Shown here: positions 1 through 8,900 of the stretch, piece by piece | Position numbering within the stretch: the first letter of the stretch is position 1 | Layout: each line of letters starts with the position of its first letter | Position numbers and translations under genes: made by a program | NCBI RefSeq assembly: GCF_001476815.1 | Contig: NZ_LDSL01000129.1 | Coordinates: forward strand, 1 to 39,090 | DNA: 39,090 nt | From: Pseudacidovorax intermedius | GTDB lineage: Bacteria; Pseudomonadota; Gammaproteobacteria; Burkholderiales; Burkholderiaceae_C | Reading direction: 5' to 3' | Notes under the pieces: model-generated | What the model was told of the DNA's origin: nothing | What the model saw: the letters and a program-made list of their open reading frames with translations, nothing else | Databases searched by the model: none

Positions 1-43
1 GAGGGGTGCTGCGCGCGTGCGGCCGGGGCGCAGGAGGGGGCAG

Positions 44-74
44 GTTCGGCTTGCGCCTGTCGAAGCGCCCGGGC
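44..74 (-). repeat. REP-like dispersed repeat, copy 1
   Basis: On the minus strand this reads cttcgacaggcgcaagccgaac, flanked by C/G-rich bases, and closely matches the element at 7111-7141 in the opposite orientation. The core is an imperfect dyad (CAGGC..GCCTG in the better copy). It lies in the otherwise featureless 143 bases downstream of yggX. Intergenic elements of this cttcgacaggctcag type are common in proteobacterial genomes; that both copies here belong to one family is my inference. Confidence 0.5.
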
Positions 75-143
75 CGGGCCGCACGCAGGCGGGCCGCTCG
101 GCGGCGGTGGCGCCAGGCGCCGCCGCCGTGCGGACGGTGGATC

Positions 144-419
144 TCAGGCCGCCGGCGGCGGCACGTAGCCCTGGGCGGCGTCGGCGCCGTCGCCGAAGAA
201 ATGCTTCTCCATCTGGCGCGCCAGGTACTGGCGGGCGCGGGCATCGGCCAGGTTCAGGCGGTTCTCGTTGACCAGCATGGTCTGGTGCTTGAGCCAGGCC
301 GCCCAGGCTTCCTTGCTGACGTTCTCCCAGATGCGCTTGCCGAGTTCGCCGGGATAGGGCGGGAAGTCGAGGCCTTCGGCTTCCTTGCCGAGCTTGATGC
401 ATTGAACCATGCGTGCCAT
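144..419 (-). CDS. yggX: Fe(2+)-trafficking / oxidative damage protection protein YggX
   Basis: The 91-residue product is a full-length YggX-family protein. The start MARMVQC and the block [18 protein letters not shown], followed by [18 protein letters not shown], are the family hallmarks; Cys7 matches the conserved N-terminal cysteine. Family members are small cytosolic proteins thought to take part in iron trafficking and to protect Fe-S clusters from superoxide. The gene is monocistronic here and divergent from the sulfate-binding protein gene, separated by about 155 bases. An in-frame ATG three codons later is an alternative start. The identification is firm; the exact biochemical role is debated for the whole family. 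Confidence 0.95.
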   Translation of the reverse strand: MARMVQCIKLGKEAEGLDFPPYPGELGKRIWENVSKEAWAAWLKHQTMLVNENRLNLADARARQYLARQMEKHFFGDGADAAQGYVPPPAA

Positions 420-575
420 GGGGGGCTTTCTTGTGTAGCGGTGAGAGGGAGGTTGCGGCGCGAGCGGCCGGCTTAGCTGATTTCGCTATTTAGAACTGAG
501 AACTCCGTCGTTCCCCTTTCCTTATGCGATATCCAGAATTCAAGCCATCGACCTTATGCACAACAAGGCATGAAC
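420..575. promoter_or_regulatory. Divergent promoter region yggX / sulfate-binding protein
   Basis: This stretch contains a locally AT-richer island (about 475-560, with gctatttagaactgag and ccttatgcgatatcc) in a roughly 70% GC neighbourhood, as expected for a divergent promoter. A CysB site would be reasonable for the sulfate gene but I see no convincing match. AAGG at 565-568 is the likely ribosome binding site for the ATG at 576. Confidence 0.4.
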
Positions 576-1595
576 ATGAATCTCCGCCGTGACTTTATCA
601 AGCTTTCCCTCGTCGCCGGCGCGGCGGCCGCCTTGTCCCTGCCGGCCTGGGCGCAGACCGTGACGCTGCTCAACGTGTCCTACGACCCCACGCGCGAGCT
701 GTACGTGGACTACAACAAGGCCTTCGCCAAGTACTGGAAGGGCAAGACCGGCCAGGACGTGGTGGTCAAGCAGTCGCACGGCGGCTCGGGCAAGCAGGCG
801 CGCTCGATCATCGACGGCATCGACGCGGACGTCGCCACCCTGGCACTCGGCGGCGACATCGACGCGCTGGTGCAGCACGGCGGCCTGGTCAAGGCCGACT
901 GGCAGAAGCGCCTGCCGCACAACTCGGCGCCCTACAACTCCACCATCGTGTTCCTGGTGAAGAAGGGCAACCCCAAGGGCCTGAAGGACTGGGACGACCT
1001 GGTCAAGCCCGGCGTGCAGGTGATCACGCCCAACCCCAAGACCTCCGGCGGCGCCCGCTGGAACTACCTGGCCGCCTGGGAATTCGCCAAGCGCAAGTAC
1101 GGCGGCGATGCCAAGGCCAAGGAATACATTGGCAAGCTGTTCGCCAACGTCCCGGTGCTGGACACGGGCGCGCGCGGCTCGACCATCACCTTCGTGCAGC
1201 GCGGCGTGGGCGACGTGCTGCTGGCCTGGGAGAACGAGGCCTTCCTGGCGGTGAAGGAATTCGGGCCCGACAAGTTCGACATCGTCGTGCCCTCCGTCTC
1301 CATCCTGGCCGAGCCCACGGTGGCCGTGGTCGACAAGGTGGTGGACCGCAAGGGCACCCGCGCCGTGGCCGAGGAATACCTCAAATACCTGTATTCGGAC
1401 GAAGGCCAGGACATCGCCGGCCGCAACTACTACCGCCCCACGGGCGACAAGGCCAAGGCCAAGTACGCCGACCAGTTCCCCAAGCTCACGCTGTTCACCA
1501 TCGACGACGCCTTCGGCGGCTGGGCGAAGGCCGACAAGGCGCACTTTGCCGACGGCGGCAGCTTCGACCAGATCTACACCAACAAGCCGAAGTGA
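576..1595 (+). CDS. Sulfate/thiosulfate ABC transporter periplasmic binding protein, Tat-type signal
   Basis: This is a Sbp/CysP-family sulfate-binding protein of about 339 residues. Family blocks include [13 protein letters not shown] near the mature N terminus, the [11 protein letters not shown] ligand loop, [11 protein letters not shown], and [14 protein letters not shown]. The leader starts [27 protein letters not shown]-like, with an RR-x-F-x-K twin-arginine motif, a hydrophobic stretch and an AWA cleavage site, so export through Tat is likely. An ATG at 570 lies only one base from the AAGG ribosome binding site, so 576 is preferred. No permease or ATPase genes are adjacent; a paralogue at 11553 heads the permease operon, so this one is an orphan binding protein. 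Confidence 0.9.
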   Translation: MNLRRDFIKLSLVAGAAAALSLPAWAQTVTLLNVSYDPTRELYVDYNKAFAKYWKGKTGQDVVVKQSHGGSGKQARSIIDGIDADVATLALGGDIDALVQHGGLVKADWQKRLPHNSAPYNSTIVFLVKKGNPKGLKDWDDLVKPGVQVITPNPKTSGGARWNYLAAWEFAKRKYGGDAKAKEYIGKLFANVPVLDTGARGSTITFVQRGVGDVLLAWENEAFLAVKEFGPDKFDIVVPSVSILAEPTVAVVDKVVDRKGTRAVAEEYLKYLYSDEGQDIAGRNYYRPTGDKAKAKYADQFPKLTLFTIDDAFGGWAKADKAHFADGGSFDQIYTNKPK

Positions 1596-1677
1596 GCGGC
1601 GCGGCCGGCGCGCGCGGTGGCGGTGCTGCCGCTGCCGCACCGCGCAAGCCGACTCACCGAAGCGAAGGGAGCGACCC

Positions 1678-1866
1678 ATGCCACCCATCCTCACCGACGC
1701 CCTGCCGCCGCCCCGCAGCCTGCGCGGCTGGCGCCGCCGCGTGGCCGATCTGGCCCTGAGCATCATGCTGGTGGCCACGCTGGCCGTGGCCGGCGCCGCG
1801 CTGGCCGAACGCGATGACGCCGGGCCGGCGGCCGCCGCGCCGGCCGGCGCGGTCCGCACCGGCTGA
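1678..1866 (+). CDS. Small single-span membrane protein, function unknown
   Basis: A possible 62-residue protein starts at an ATG preceded by AAGGGA at a good distance. It has a basic N-terminal region (RGWRRRVADL) followed by one hydrophobic segment (about residues 25-43) and a short Ala/Pro-rich tail. It lies 82 bases after the sulfate-binding protein gene and ahead of the serine acetyltransferase gene, on the same strand, so could be co-transcribed. I do not recognise a family. The ribosome binding site and the transmembrane pattern are the only support; in GC-rich DNA such a frame can arise by chance. Confidence 0.4.
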   Translation: MPPILTDALPPPRSLRGWRRRVADLALSIMLVATLAVAGAALAERDDAGPAAAAPAGAVRTG

Positions 1867-2019
1867 TCGCGGACGCTCTGCCACGCCCGCCGCCCGGCCG
1901 CCGCCGCGGCGCACGATTCACCCACCGCGCCAGGGACAAGGCAGCCCGCCGCCCGCTCGCGCAGAATAGGCGCCCCGCCCGCGCACCGCGGGCCCGTGCC
2001 CGACTGCCGAGCGAAGCCC

Positions 2020-2937
2020 ATGTCCGCCTTTCCCATCGAAGAAATCGTCTCGTCCCTGCGCCAGGTGCGCAACGACTGGCGTCATGCGCAGCAGCGCGTG
2101 GCCGGCGGCGAGCGCCAGCTGCCCTCGCGCAGCGTGGTGAACGAGGTGGTCGAAGACCTCGTCGGCGCGCTCTTCCCCATGCGCCTGGGGCCGTCGCACC
2201 TGCGCGAGGAGGGCGAGGACTTCTACGTCGCCCACACCATCGACCAGGCCCTGCGCCAGCTGCAGGACCAGGCCGTGCAGGAGCTGCGCCACGTGCGGCG
2301 GCTCGACGCCATTTCCCCCGCCGAGCTGCAGGCCGACGCGCAGCAGCGGGTGCGCGAATTCGCGCTGCAACTGCCCGCCATCCGCGCGCTGCTGGACACC
2401 GACGTCATGGCCGCCTACCAGGGCGACCCGGCCGCGCAGAGCGTGGACGAGGTGCTGCTGTGCTACCCGGGCGTGACGGCCATGATCCACCACCGCATCG
2501 CCCATCCGCTGTACCGGCTGGGCCTGCCGCTGCTGGCGCGCATGGTGGCCGAGCGCGCCCATGCGCAGACCGGCATCGACATCCATCCCGGCGCGACCAT
2601 CGGCGCCGGCTTCTTCATGGACCACGGCACCGGCATCGTGATCGGCGAGACGGCCGTGATCGGCCAGCGCGTGCGCCTGTACCAGCAGGTGACGCTGGGC
2701 GCCAAGCGCTTCCCGACGGACGAGAACGGCCATCCGCAGAAGGGCCTGCCGCGCCATCCCATCGTGGAGGACGACGTGGTGGTCTATGCCGGCGCCACCA
2801 TCCTGGGCCGCGTGACCATCGGCAAGGGCGCCACGGTGGGCGGCAATGTCTGGGTGACGGACGACGTGGCGCCCGGCGCGGCCGTGACGCAGGCCAGCCT
2901 GCAGAAGAACCGCGGCGCGCGCCCGGGCGACTGCTGA
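2020..2937 (+). CDS. Serine O-acetyltransferase, EpsC type
   Basis: The 305-residue product has a helical N-terminal domain (about 1-180) and a C-terminal left-handed beta-helix of hexapeptide repeats (about 185-300). It would transfer acetyl from acetyl-CoA to L-serine, giving O-acetylserine, the carbon acceptor for cysteine synthesis. The catalytic block DHGTGIVIGET begins at Asp201-His202, and TLGAKRFP..HPIVEDDVVVYAGATILG is typical of the EpsC-like long form. I chose the ATG at 2020; a GTG at 1996 would add eight poorly conserved residues. Its position near a sulfate-binding protein gene fits assimilation of sulfate into cysteine. Naming as EpsC or CysE would need phylogeny. Confidence 0.92.
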   Translation: MSAFPIEEIVSSLRQVRNDWRHAQQRVAGGERQLPSRSVVNEVVEDLVGALFPMRLGPSHLREEGEDFYVAHTIDQALRQLQDQAVQELRHVRRLDAISPAELQADAQQRVREFALQLPAIRALLDTDVMAAYQGDPAAQSVDEVLLCYPGVTAMIHHRIAHPLYRLGLPLLARMVAERAHAQTGIDIHPGATIGAGFFMDHGTGIVIGETAVIGQRVRLYQQVTLGAKRFPTDENGHPQKGLPRHPIVEDDVVVYAGATILGRVTIGKGATVGGNVWVTDDVAPGAAVTQASLQKNRGARPGDC

Positions 2938-3070
2938 GCGACTGCGGGCGCTCTGGCGGGAAGGCGTTGCCCGGCGAAGGGCCGGTGCGGCAATGGCTGA
3001 CAGACTGGGCGGCGACCCGCCGCCAGCATCAGGGCTTTGTCCGTTCGAACCCGCAACCGGATCACCCTTC

Positions 3071-3628
3071 ATGAGCCAATACCGCATCGCCGTCCTGGTC
3101 GGCAGCATTCGCCAGGATTCCCTCAACCGCAAGCTGGCCCTGGCGCTGGCCGCGCTGGCGCCGGAGGGCTTCACCTTCGAGCACCTGCGCATCGACAACC
3201 TGCCGCTCTACAACCAGGACCTGGACGGCAAGCAGCCGGCCGAGGTGCAGCAGCTCAAGACCGAAATCGCGCGGGCGCAGGGCCTGCTGTTCGTCACGCC
3301 CGAATACAACCGCTCGATTCCCGGCGTCCTGAAGAACGCGCTGGACCATGGCTCGCGGCCCTACGGCCAGAATGCCTGGGGCGGCAAGCCGGCGGGCGTG
3401 ATCGGCATCTCGCCGGGCGCCATCGGCACGGCGCTGGCGCAGCAGCACCTGCGCAACGTGCTGGCCTACCTGGACGTGCCCACGCTGGGCCAGCCCGAGG
3501 CCTTCATCCAGAACAAGGACGACCTGTTCGACGACAAGGGCCACATCGGCAACGAGGGCAGCCGCAAGTTCCTGCAGACCTGGGTGGACAAGTACGTGGC
3601 CTGGGTGAAGCAGCACGCGAGCGTGTGA
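3071..3628 (+). CDS. NAD(P)H-dependent FMN reductase (ChrR/YieF-like flavoprotein)
   Basis: The 185-residue flavodoxin-fold protein carries the FMN phosphate-binding loop GSIRQDSLNRKLA near residue 10 and the family motif TPEYNRSIPGVLKNALDH near residue 80. Relatives (ChrR/YieF) reduce quinones, chromate or free FMN with NAD(P)H in the cytosol and are associated with oxidative stress defence. The ATG at 3071 gives the usual short N terminus; upstream in-frame codons add unrelated sequence. It is followed convergently by metR with only 24 bases between. A role in supplying FMNH2 for sulfonate use is possible, but no monooxygenase gene is nearby. Confidence 0.88.
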   Translation: MSQYRIAVLVGSIRQDSLNRKLALALAALAPEGFTFEHLRIDNLPLYNQDLDGKQPAEVQQLKTEIARAQGLLFVTPEYNRSIPGVLKNALDHGSRPYGQNAWGGKPAGVIGISPGAIGTALAQQHLRNVLAYLDVPTLGQPEAFIQNKDDLFDDKGHIGNEGSRKFLQTWVDKYVAWVKQHASV

Positions 3629-3652
3629 AGGCGCTGCGCGCAGCCGGGCAAC

Positions 3653-4579
3653 TCACAGCAGCGCGATCCCCGGCAGCCGCTTGAAGCAGCTGTCGCGCGT
3701 GATGCGCACGAAGTCCGACAGCCAGGCCTGCGCCGACACCCCCGGCCGGCAGGCCATGTGCAGCTCGCCGCGCAGGCCCTGCGGACCGATGGGCCGTGCG
3801 CTCACGTAGCCCCGGTCCAGGTAGCTCTGTACTGCCCACCAGGGCAGGGCGGCGATGCCCCGGCCGCTGGCCACCAGCTGCAGCATCGCGACCGTCAGTT
3901 CGGTGGTGCGGCGCTGCCGGGGCTGCAGGCCGGCGGGCACCAGCACCTGGCGCAGCACGTCCAGCATGTCGTCCGGCACCGGGTAGGTGATCAGTGTCTG
4001 CTCGGCGAAATCCTCGGCCGTGAGGAACGGCTTTTGAGCCAGGGCGTGGCCATTGGCCATCAGCGCGACGATCTCGAAGCGGAATAGCGCATGGTGGTCC
4101 ACCGGCTCGGCGGCGTCCTGCTCGGACACGATGGCGACTTCCGCCTTGTCCTGCAGCAGGAGTGCCACGGGGTCGGGATGGAAGCCCGAGACGATGTCCA
4201 GCTCGATTTCTGGCCAGGCCTGGCGGAAGTTGTCCATGGCCGGCATCAGCCAGTCGAAGCAGGTGTGGCATTCGACCGCGATGCGCAACTGGCCGCTGCC
4301 GCCGCCCGACAGCCGCGCCACGTCGCGGTCGGCCGCCTCCATCTGCGGCAGCACCGTGTCCGCCAGGGCCAGCAGGCGCAGGCCGCTGGCGGTGAACTGG
4401 GGTGGCAGCGACTTGCGCTCGAACAGGGCGCAGCCGTAGTGCGCCTCCAGCGCCTTGAGCTGGTGCGAGAGCGCCGACTGGGTCAGGTTGAGCAACTGCG
4501 CCGCGCGCACCAGGCTGCCGGTGTCGCGCAGCGCGGCAAGCGTGCGCAGATGGCGGATGTCGAGGATGGGCTGCATCAT
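3653..4579 (-). CDS. metR: LysR-family regulator of methionine synthesis, MetR
   Basis: The 308-residue product begins with a winged helix-turn-helix (DIRHLRTLAALRDTGSLVRAAQ, then LTQSALSHQLKALE) and continues with a LysR substrate-binding domain. The sequence around SALSHQLKALEAHYGCALFERKS is characteristic of MetR, which uses homocysteine as co-inducer. The gene is divergent from metE, 70 bases apart, the classical metR-metE arrangement. A perfect TGAA-N5-TTCA site overlaps its own start codon, so negative autoregulation is likely. Two adjacent ATG codons (4579 and 4576) are possible starts. Confidence 0.93.
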   Translation of the reverse strand: MMQPILDIRHLRTLAALRDTGSLVRAAQLLNLTQSALSHQLKALEAHYGCALFERKSLPPQFTASGLRLLALADTVLPQMEAADRDVARLSGGGSGQLRIAVECHTCFDWLMPAMDNFRQAWPEIELDIVSGFHPDPVALLLQDKAEVAIVSEQDAAEPVDHHALFRFEIVALMANGHALAQKPFLTAEDFAEQTLITYPVPDDMLDVLRQVLVPAGLQPRQRRTTELTVAMLQLVASGRGIAALPWWAVQSYLDRGYVSARPIGPQGLRGELHMACRPGVSAQAWLSDFVRITRDSCFKRLPGIALL

Positions 4580-4591
4580 GAAAATGATTCA
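4579..4591. promoter_or_regulatory. MetR binding box
   Basis: The sequence tgaaaatgattca is a perfect match to the known MetR consensus TGAA-N5-TTCA. It touches the metR start codon and lies 58 bases upstream of metE. A second half-site (tgaa at 4616-4619) inside ttcgtttgaatca lies nearer metE and could be a weaker second box. Confidence 0.8.
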
Positions 4592-4649
4592 AGCGATGGC
4601 GCAAAAAGTTTCGTTTGAATCATAGAGGGCGCGCCGGGATGATCCGGCC

Positions 4650-7037
4650 ATGACTCGCACACACATCCTGGGATTCCCGCGCATCGGCGCGCAACGAGAA
4701 CTGAAATTCGCCCTCGAGGCCCACTGGCGCGGCGACACCGATGCCGCGGCGCTGGAAGCCGTCGGCGCCGGGCTGCGCGCCCGCCACTGGGCCTTGCAAC
4801 GCGAGGCCGGGCTGGACTTCGTCACCGTCGGCGACTTCGCCTTCTACGACCAAGTGCTCAACCACATCCAGCTGCTGGGCTGCGAGCCCGCCCGCTTCGG
4901 CTTCGGCACCGGACAGACGGACCTGGCGCGCGCCTTCGCGATGGCTCGCGGCGTGGCGCCTGCCGCGGCGCCCACCTGCTGCGGCCATGCCGGCGCGGCC
5001 GCGGCGCCTGCTGCTGCCGCCCCGCATGCGCTGGAAATGACCAAGTGGTTCGACACCAACTACCACTACCTCGTGCCCGAGTTCGGCCCGGCCACCGCCT
5101 TCGACCATGCATCGAGCGCCCGGCTGTTCGACGAGGTGGCCGAGGCCCAGGCGCTGGGCCATCCGGTCAAGGCCGTGCTGCTCGGGCCGCTGAGCTTCCT
5201 ATGGCTGGGCAAGGAAAAACAGGCCGGTTTCGACCGCCTGTCGCTGCTCGACGCACTGCTGCCGGTGTACGAACGGGTGCTGGGCCGCCTCAAGGCCCAA
5301 GGCGTGGAATGGGTGCAGATCGACGAGCCCATCCTGGGCCTCGACCTGCCCGAGCCCTGGCGCCAGAGCTTCGAGCGCAGCTACTGGCAACTGGCCCGCA
5401 ACGCGCCCCGGCTGCTGCTGGCCACCTACTTCTCGCCGCTGGCGGAAAACCTGCGGCTAGCCTGCCAGCTGCCCGTCGCCGGCCTGCACGTGGACGCGGT
5501 GCGCGCGCCGGAGGAACTGACCGGCGTGGCCGACTGGCTGCCGGCGCACAAGGTTCTGTCGGTCGGCATCGTCGATGGCCGCAACATCTGGCGCACCGAC
5601 CTGGATGACGCGCTCGCACGCCTGCGGCCGGTGGCCGGCAAGCACCGGGGCGAGCTGTGGCTGGCACCGTCGTGTTCACTGCTGCACGTGCCCTTCGGTT
5701 TGCAGGCTGAGCCGCAGCTGGACGCCGAACTGCGCAGCTGGCTGGCCTTCGCCTGCGAGAAGCTGGGCGAAGTGCAACTGCTGCGCCGTGCACTCGCCGG
5801 CGATGCATCCGCCGGGCCGGCCCTGGCCGAGGCGCGTGCGGCTATCGCCAGCCGCCGGGCCAGCCCGCGCGTGCGCCGGCCCGAGGTGGCGCAGCGGCTG
5901 GCCCGCCGGATGGCCGGCGACGACCGCCGGGCCGCGCCCTTCGCGCATCGGCAAGCGGCCCAGCAGCGCCGCTTCGCGTTGCCGCCCCTGCCCACCACCA
6001 CCATCGGCTCCTTCCCGCAGACCGCCGCCATCCGCGCCCAGCGGGCGGCCCACCGCCGCGGCGCACTGCCGGCCGAGGCCTATGCCCGGGCCATGCGCGA
6101 GGAAATCGACCGCGTGGTGAAGGCGCAGGAGGCGCTCGGCCTGGACGTGCTGGTACACGGCGAGCCCGAGCGCAATGACATGGTCGAGTATTTCGGCGAG
6201 CAGCTCGACGGCTATGCCTTCACCGCCAACGGCTGGGTGCAGTCCTACGGCTCGCGCTGCGTCAAGCCGCCGCTCATCTACGGCGACGTGGCGCGGCCCA
6301 CGGCCATGACGGTCGAATGGACAGCCTATGCGCAGCGCCTGACGCCGCTGCCGATGAAAGGCATGCTCACCGGCCCGGTCACCATGCTGCAGTGGGCTTT
6401 CGTGCGCGACGACCAGCCGCGCCAGCAGACCTGCGAGCAGATCGCGTGGGCGCTGCGCGACGAGGTGCTGGACCTGGAGCGGGCCGGCATCGGCATGATC
6501 CAGATCGACGAGCCGGCGCTGCGCGAGGGCCTGCCGCTGCGCCGCGCCGGCTGGAAGGCCTACCTGGACTGGGCCGGGCGCGCCTTCCGGCTGTGCGCCT
6601 CGGGCGTGCGCGACGACACGCAGATCCACACGCACATGTGCTACGCGGAGTTCAACGACATCCTGCCGGAGATCGCGGCGCTGGACGCCGACGTTATCAC
6701 CATCGAGACCAGCCGCTCCGACATGGAACTGCTGCGCGGCTTCGGCGGCGAGCGCGGGCTGCGCTACCCCAACGAGATCGGTCCCGGCGTGTACGACATC
6801 CATTCGCCGCGCGTGCCGCCGGTGGCGGAGATGGTGCGTCTGCTGCGCAAGGCCGCGGCCGTGGTGCCGGCCGGCCATCTCTGGGTGAACCCCGACTGCG
6901 GCCTCAAGACCCGCGGCTGGGCCGAGACCGAGGCCGCACTCGCCAACATGGTGGCGGCCGCGCGGCAGATGCGCGAGGAACTGGGGCTGGGGCGGCAGGC
7001 GCAGGCCGCCGTGGCGACAGAGACGGCCGAGCTTTGA
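4650..7037 (+). CDS. metE: Cobalamin-independent methionine synthase MetE
   Basis: The 795-residue protein has the two-barrel MetE architecture: an N-terminal domain starting [20 protein letters not shown], and a catalytic C-terminal domain from about residue 445 ([12 protein letters not shown]). It transfers the methyl of 5-methyltetrahydropteroyltri-L-glutamate to homocysteine. Zinc ligands are visible as His662, Cys664, Glu686 and Cys750 (in [18 protein letters not shown] and [11 protein letters not shown]). It is somewhat longer than E. coli MetE; part of the excess is an Ala-rich insertion at about residues 102-127 containing Cys110-Cys111-Gly-His113, just before the conserved [12 protein letters not shown]. 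MetR probably regulates it; there is no riboswitch in the 70-base leader. Confidence 0.97.
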   Translation: MTRTHILGFPRIGAQRELKFALEAHWRGDTDAAALEAVGAGLRARHWALQREAGLDFVTVGDFAFYDQVLNHIQLLGCEPARFGFGTGQTDLARAFAMARGVAPAAAPTCCGHAGAAAAPAAAAPHALEMTKWFDTNYHYLVPEFGPATAFDHASSARLFDEVAEAQALGHPVKAVLLGPLSFLWLGKEKQAGFDRLSLLDALLPVYERVLGRLKAQGVEWVQIDEPILGLDLPEPWRQSFERSYWQLARNAPRLLLATYFSPLAENLRLACQLPVAGLHVDAVRAPEELTGVADWLPAHKVLSVGIVDGRNIWRTDLDDALARLRPVAGKHRGELWLAPSCSLLHVPFGLQAEPQLDAELRSWLAFACEKLGEVQLLRRALAGDASAGPALAEARAAIASRRASPRVRRPEVAQRLARRMAGDDRRAAPFAHRQAAQQRRFALPPLPTTTIGSFPQTAAIRAQRAAHRRGALPAEAYARAMREEIDRVVKAQEALGLDVLVHGEPERNDMVEYFGEQLDGYAFTANGWVQSYGSRCVKPPLIYGDVARPTAMTVEWTAYAQRLTPLPMKGMLTGPVTMLQWAFVRDDQPRQQTCEQIAWALRDEVLDLERAGIGMIQIDEPALREGLPLRRAGWKAYLDWAGRAFRLCASGVRDDTQIHTHMCYAEFNDILPEIAALDADVITIETSRSDMELLRGFGGERGLRYPNEIGPGVYDIHSPRVPPVAEMVRLLRKAAAVVPAGHLWVNPDCGLKTRGWAETEAALANMVAAARQMREELGLGRQAQAAVATETAEL

Positions 7038-7110
7038 TGCGGCTGGCCGGCGACTCAAACGCGGAACGCTGCCGTGCGGGCCGGGCCTGGCGCCGCGTCC
7101 ACTGGATCGC

Positions 7111-7141
7111 GCCCCGGCTTCGACAGGCTCAGCCTGAACGG
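7111..7141 (+). repeat. REP-like dispersed repeat, copy 2
   Basis: The core cttcgacaggctcagcctga contains the dyad CAGGC-TCA-GCCTG and is the same element as at 44-74, inverted. It lies in the 175-base gap between the convergent metE and azoR genes, typical of REP elements, and may act as a transcript-end structure. Confidence 0.55.
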
Positions 7142-7212
7142 CTCTCTTGATCCTCCGGCTGCAAGGTGCCGCGCGGGCCCGTCGTCCGCGGGCCGCGGGC
7201 ACGGCGCTGCAT

Positions 7213-7836
7213 TCAGGCGGCGGCGGTCGCCTCCGCCGCGGCGGGAATCGAAGCGCGGGCCGCCTCCAGCGCCGCGGCGCGGGCCGCTTCGCCCATCGCC
7301 AGGCCTTCGGCGCGCACAAAGCGCACGTCGGTGATGCCGAAGAAGCCGAAGATCACCTTCAGGTAGCTCTCCTGGTGCTCGGCGGCCTGGCCGGCCTCGC
7401 TGGTCGAGTACATGCCGCCGCGGGTGGACACCACGATCACGGTCTTGCCGGTGGCCAGGCCCTGCGGGCCCTTCTCGGTGTACTTGAAGGTGCGGCCGGG
7501 CTGAGCCAGGCGGTCGATCCAGGCCTTGAGCTGGCTGGGGATCGAGAAGTTGTACAGCGGCGCGCCCACGACCACCACGTCGGCGGCCAGGAACTGGCGC
7601 ACCAGGCGCTCAGAGACGGCGTTCTCCTGCTTCTGTGCGTCGGTGGTCGCCTCGGCCCCCACCTTCACGCCCAGCGCGTCGGCGCCGAAATGGCCGGGTG
7701 CGTCGGCGGCCACGTCCAGGTAATCCACCTCGGTGCCGGGATGGGCGGCCACCCAGTCGCGGACCACTTCGGCCGTCAGCTGGCGGGACACGGAATTGGC
7801 GCCGAGGACGCTGGAATCGACTTGCAGCAGTTTCAT
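7213..7836 (-). CDS. azoR: FMN-dependent NADH:quinone/azo oxidoreductase, AzoR
   Basis: The 207-residue flavodoxin-like protein matches the AzoR family: N-terminal [20 protein letters not shown] (FMN phosphate loop), [19 protein letters not shown] near the middle, and [10 protein letters not shown] for the flavin ring. Family enzymes reduce quinones and azo compounds with NADH by a two-electron ping-pong mechanism and protect against thiol and quinone stress. AGGAGTGAAGAAC directly precedes the ATG at 7836. It is divergent from a LysR-type gene that probably controls it, an arrangement common for AzoR and MdaB-like reductases. Confidence 0.93.
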   Translation of the reverse strand: MKLLQVDSSVLGANSVSRQLTAEVVRDWVAAHPGTEVDYLDVAADAPGHFGADALGVKVGAEATTDAQKQENAVSERLVRQFLAADVVVVGAPLYNFSIPSQLKAWIDRLAQPGRTFKYTEKGPQGLATGKTVIVVSTRGGMYSTSEAGQAAEHQESYLKVIFGFFGITDVRFVRAEGLAMGEAARAAALEAARASIPAAAEATAAA

Positions 7837-7933
7837 GTTCTTCACTCCTGAGTGAGAGGGCCCGACATGGGCCGACGATGGGGCGAAGTCTAAAACTGGG
7901 ACAACGGGGCGATAAGCGGCCAAAATCGCGACC

Positions 7934-7956
7934 ATTCGTTCTTTGGATGGAACAAT
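7934..7956. promoter_or_regulatory. Inverted repeat overlapping the LysR start, candidate operator
   Basis: attcgttc-N8-gaacaat forms a near-perfect dyad (GTTC/GAAC with ATT/AAT flanks) between the divergent azoR and LysR genes, ending on the LysR start codon at 7955. Placement fits autoregulation plus control of azoR. No experimental consensus is known to me for this regulator. Confidence 0.45.
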
Positions 7957-8872
7957 GAGCCCGACCCAGGACCTCAACGACCTCGTCTTTTTCGCTGAAG
8001 TGGTGGAGCGCGGCGGCTTCAGCGCCGCCAGCCGCGCGCTGGACGTGCCCAAGTCGCGCCTGTCGCGCCGCATCGCGCAGCTGGAGGCCTCGCTGGGGGT
8101 GCAGCTGCTTCAGCGCAGCACCCGTCGCCTGTCGCTCACACCGGCGGGCGAGGTCTACCTGCGCCATTGCGTCGCCGTGCGCGAGGCGGCCGAGGCTGGC
8201 GCCGCCGAGGTGGCCCAGGTGCGCAAGGAGCCGCGCGGGCTGGTGCGCCTGAGCTGCCCCACCACGCTGGCGCAGAGCAACGTCGGCCCGGCCCTGCCGA
8301 CCTTCTTCCACCGGTATCCGGGCGTGCAGATCGAGATGCGGGTGATGAACCGGCCGGTGGACCCGGTGGAGGAGGGCGTGGACATCGCCCTGCGCGTGCG
8401 CAGCGAGGTGGAGAACAGCGCCACGCTGGCCTCGCGGGTCTTCGACTGCAGCCGCCTGCTGCTGGTCGGCACGCCGGAACTGCTGGCCCGCCACGGCCCC
8501 ATCACCCATCCCGAGGCGCTGGGGCCGGTGGATTGCGTCGCCATGTCCGCCGCCGATGCGCGCGCCGGCACGCTGCTCGAGGGCCCGGGCGGCGCGACCC
8601 ACCTGCTGCTGCAGACGCCGCGCTACCTGGCCAACGATCTGCTGACGCTGCGCTTCGCGGTGGCGCAGGGCGTGGGCATCGGCTTCCTGCCCGACTACCT
8701 GTGCCGCGAGGCGATGCATTCGGGCGCGCTGGTCAAGGTGTTGCCCGATTGGCAGCCGCCGCCGGGCATCGTGCACGCCATGTTCACGCCGCGCCGGGCG
8801 CTGGTGCCGGCGGTGCGGGCGGTGCTGGACTTTCTGAGCGAGGTGCTGGGCACGGGCGAGCCGCCGGCCTGA
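7955..8872 (+). CDS. LysR-family transcriptional regulator, probable regulator of azoR
   Basis: The 305-residue protein has an N-terminal winged helix-turn-helix ([23 protein letters not shown] then [25 protein letters not shown]) and a C-terminal LysR effector domain, close to the large CrgA/AaeR-like LTTR subgroup that commonly sits beside quinone reductases. ATG at 7955 is preferred over a TTG four codons earlier. Divergent orientation with the AzoR-family gene predicts that it senses quinone- or azo-like electrophiles, but that is inference from context. Confidence 0.9.
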   Translation: MSPTQDLNDLVFFAEVVERGGFSAASRALDVPKSRLSRRIAQLEASLGVQLLQRSTRRLSLTPAGEVYLRHCVAVREAAEAGAAEVAQVRKEPRGLVRLSCPTTLAQSNVGPALPTFFHRYPGVQIEMRVMNRPVDPVEEGVDIALRVRSEVENSATLASRVFDCSRLLLVGTPELLARHGPITHPEALGPVDCVAMSAADARAGTLLEGPGGATHLLLQTPRYLANDLLTLRFAVAQGVGIGFLPDYLCREAMHSGALVKVLPDWQPPPGIVHAMFTPRRALVPAVRAVLDFLSEVLGTGEPPA

Positions 8873-8900
8873 GCCGCGGCCGCTGTCGGCCGGCGATCTC

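Noticed and set aside
4580-4649. Cobalamin riboswitch in front of metE
   Set aside because: Only 70 bases separate metR and metE, with a MetR box and no B12-box-like sequence.
5045-5608. Second-frame Arg/Ala-rich ORFs inside metE and other genes
   Set aside because: Arg/Ala/Pro/Gly-rich translations are the typical +1/+2 shadows of GC-rich genes.
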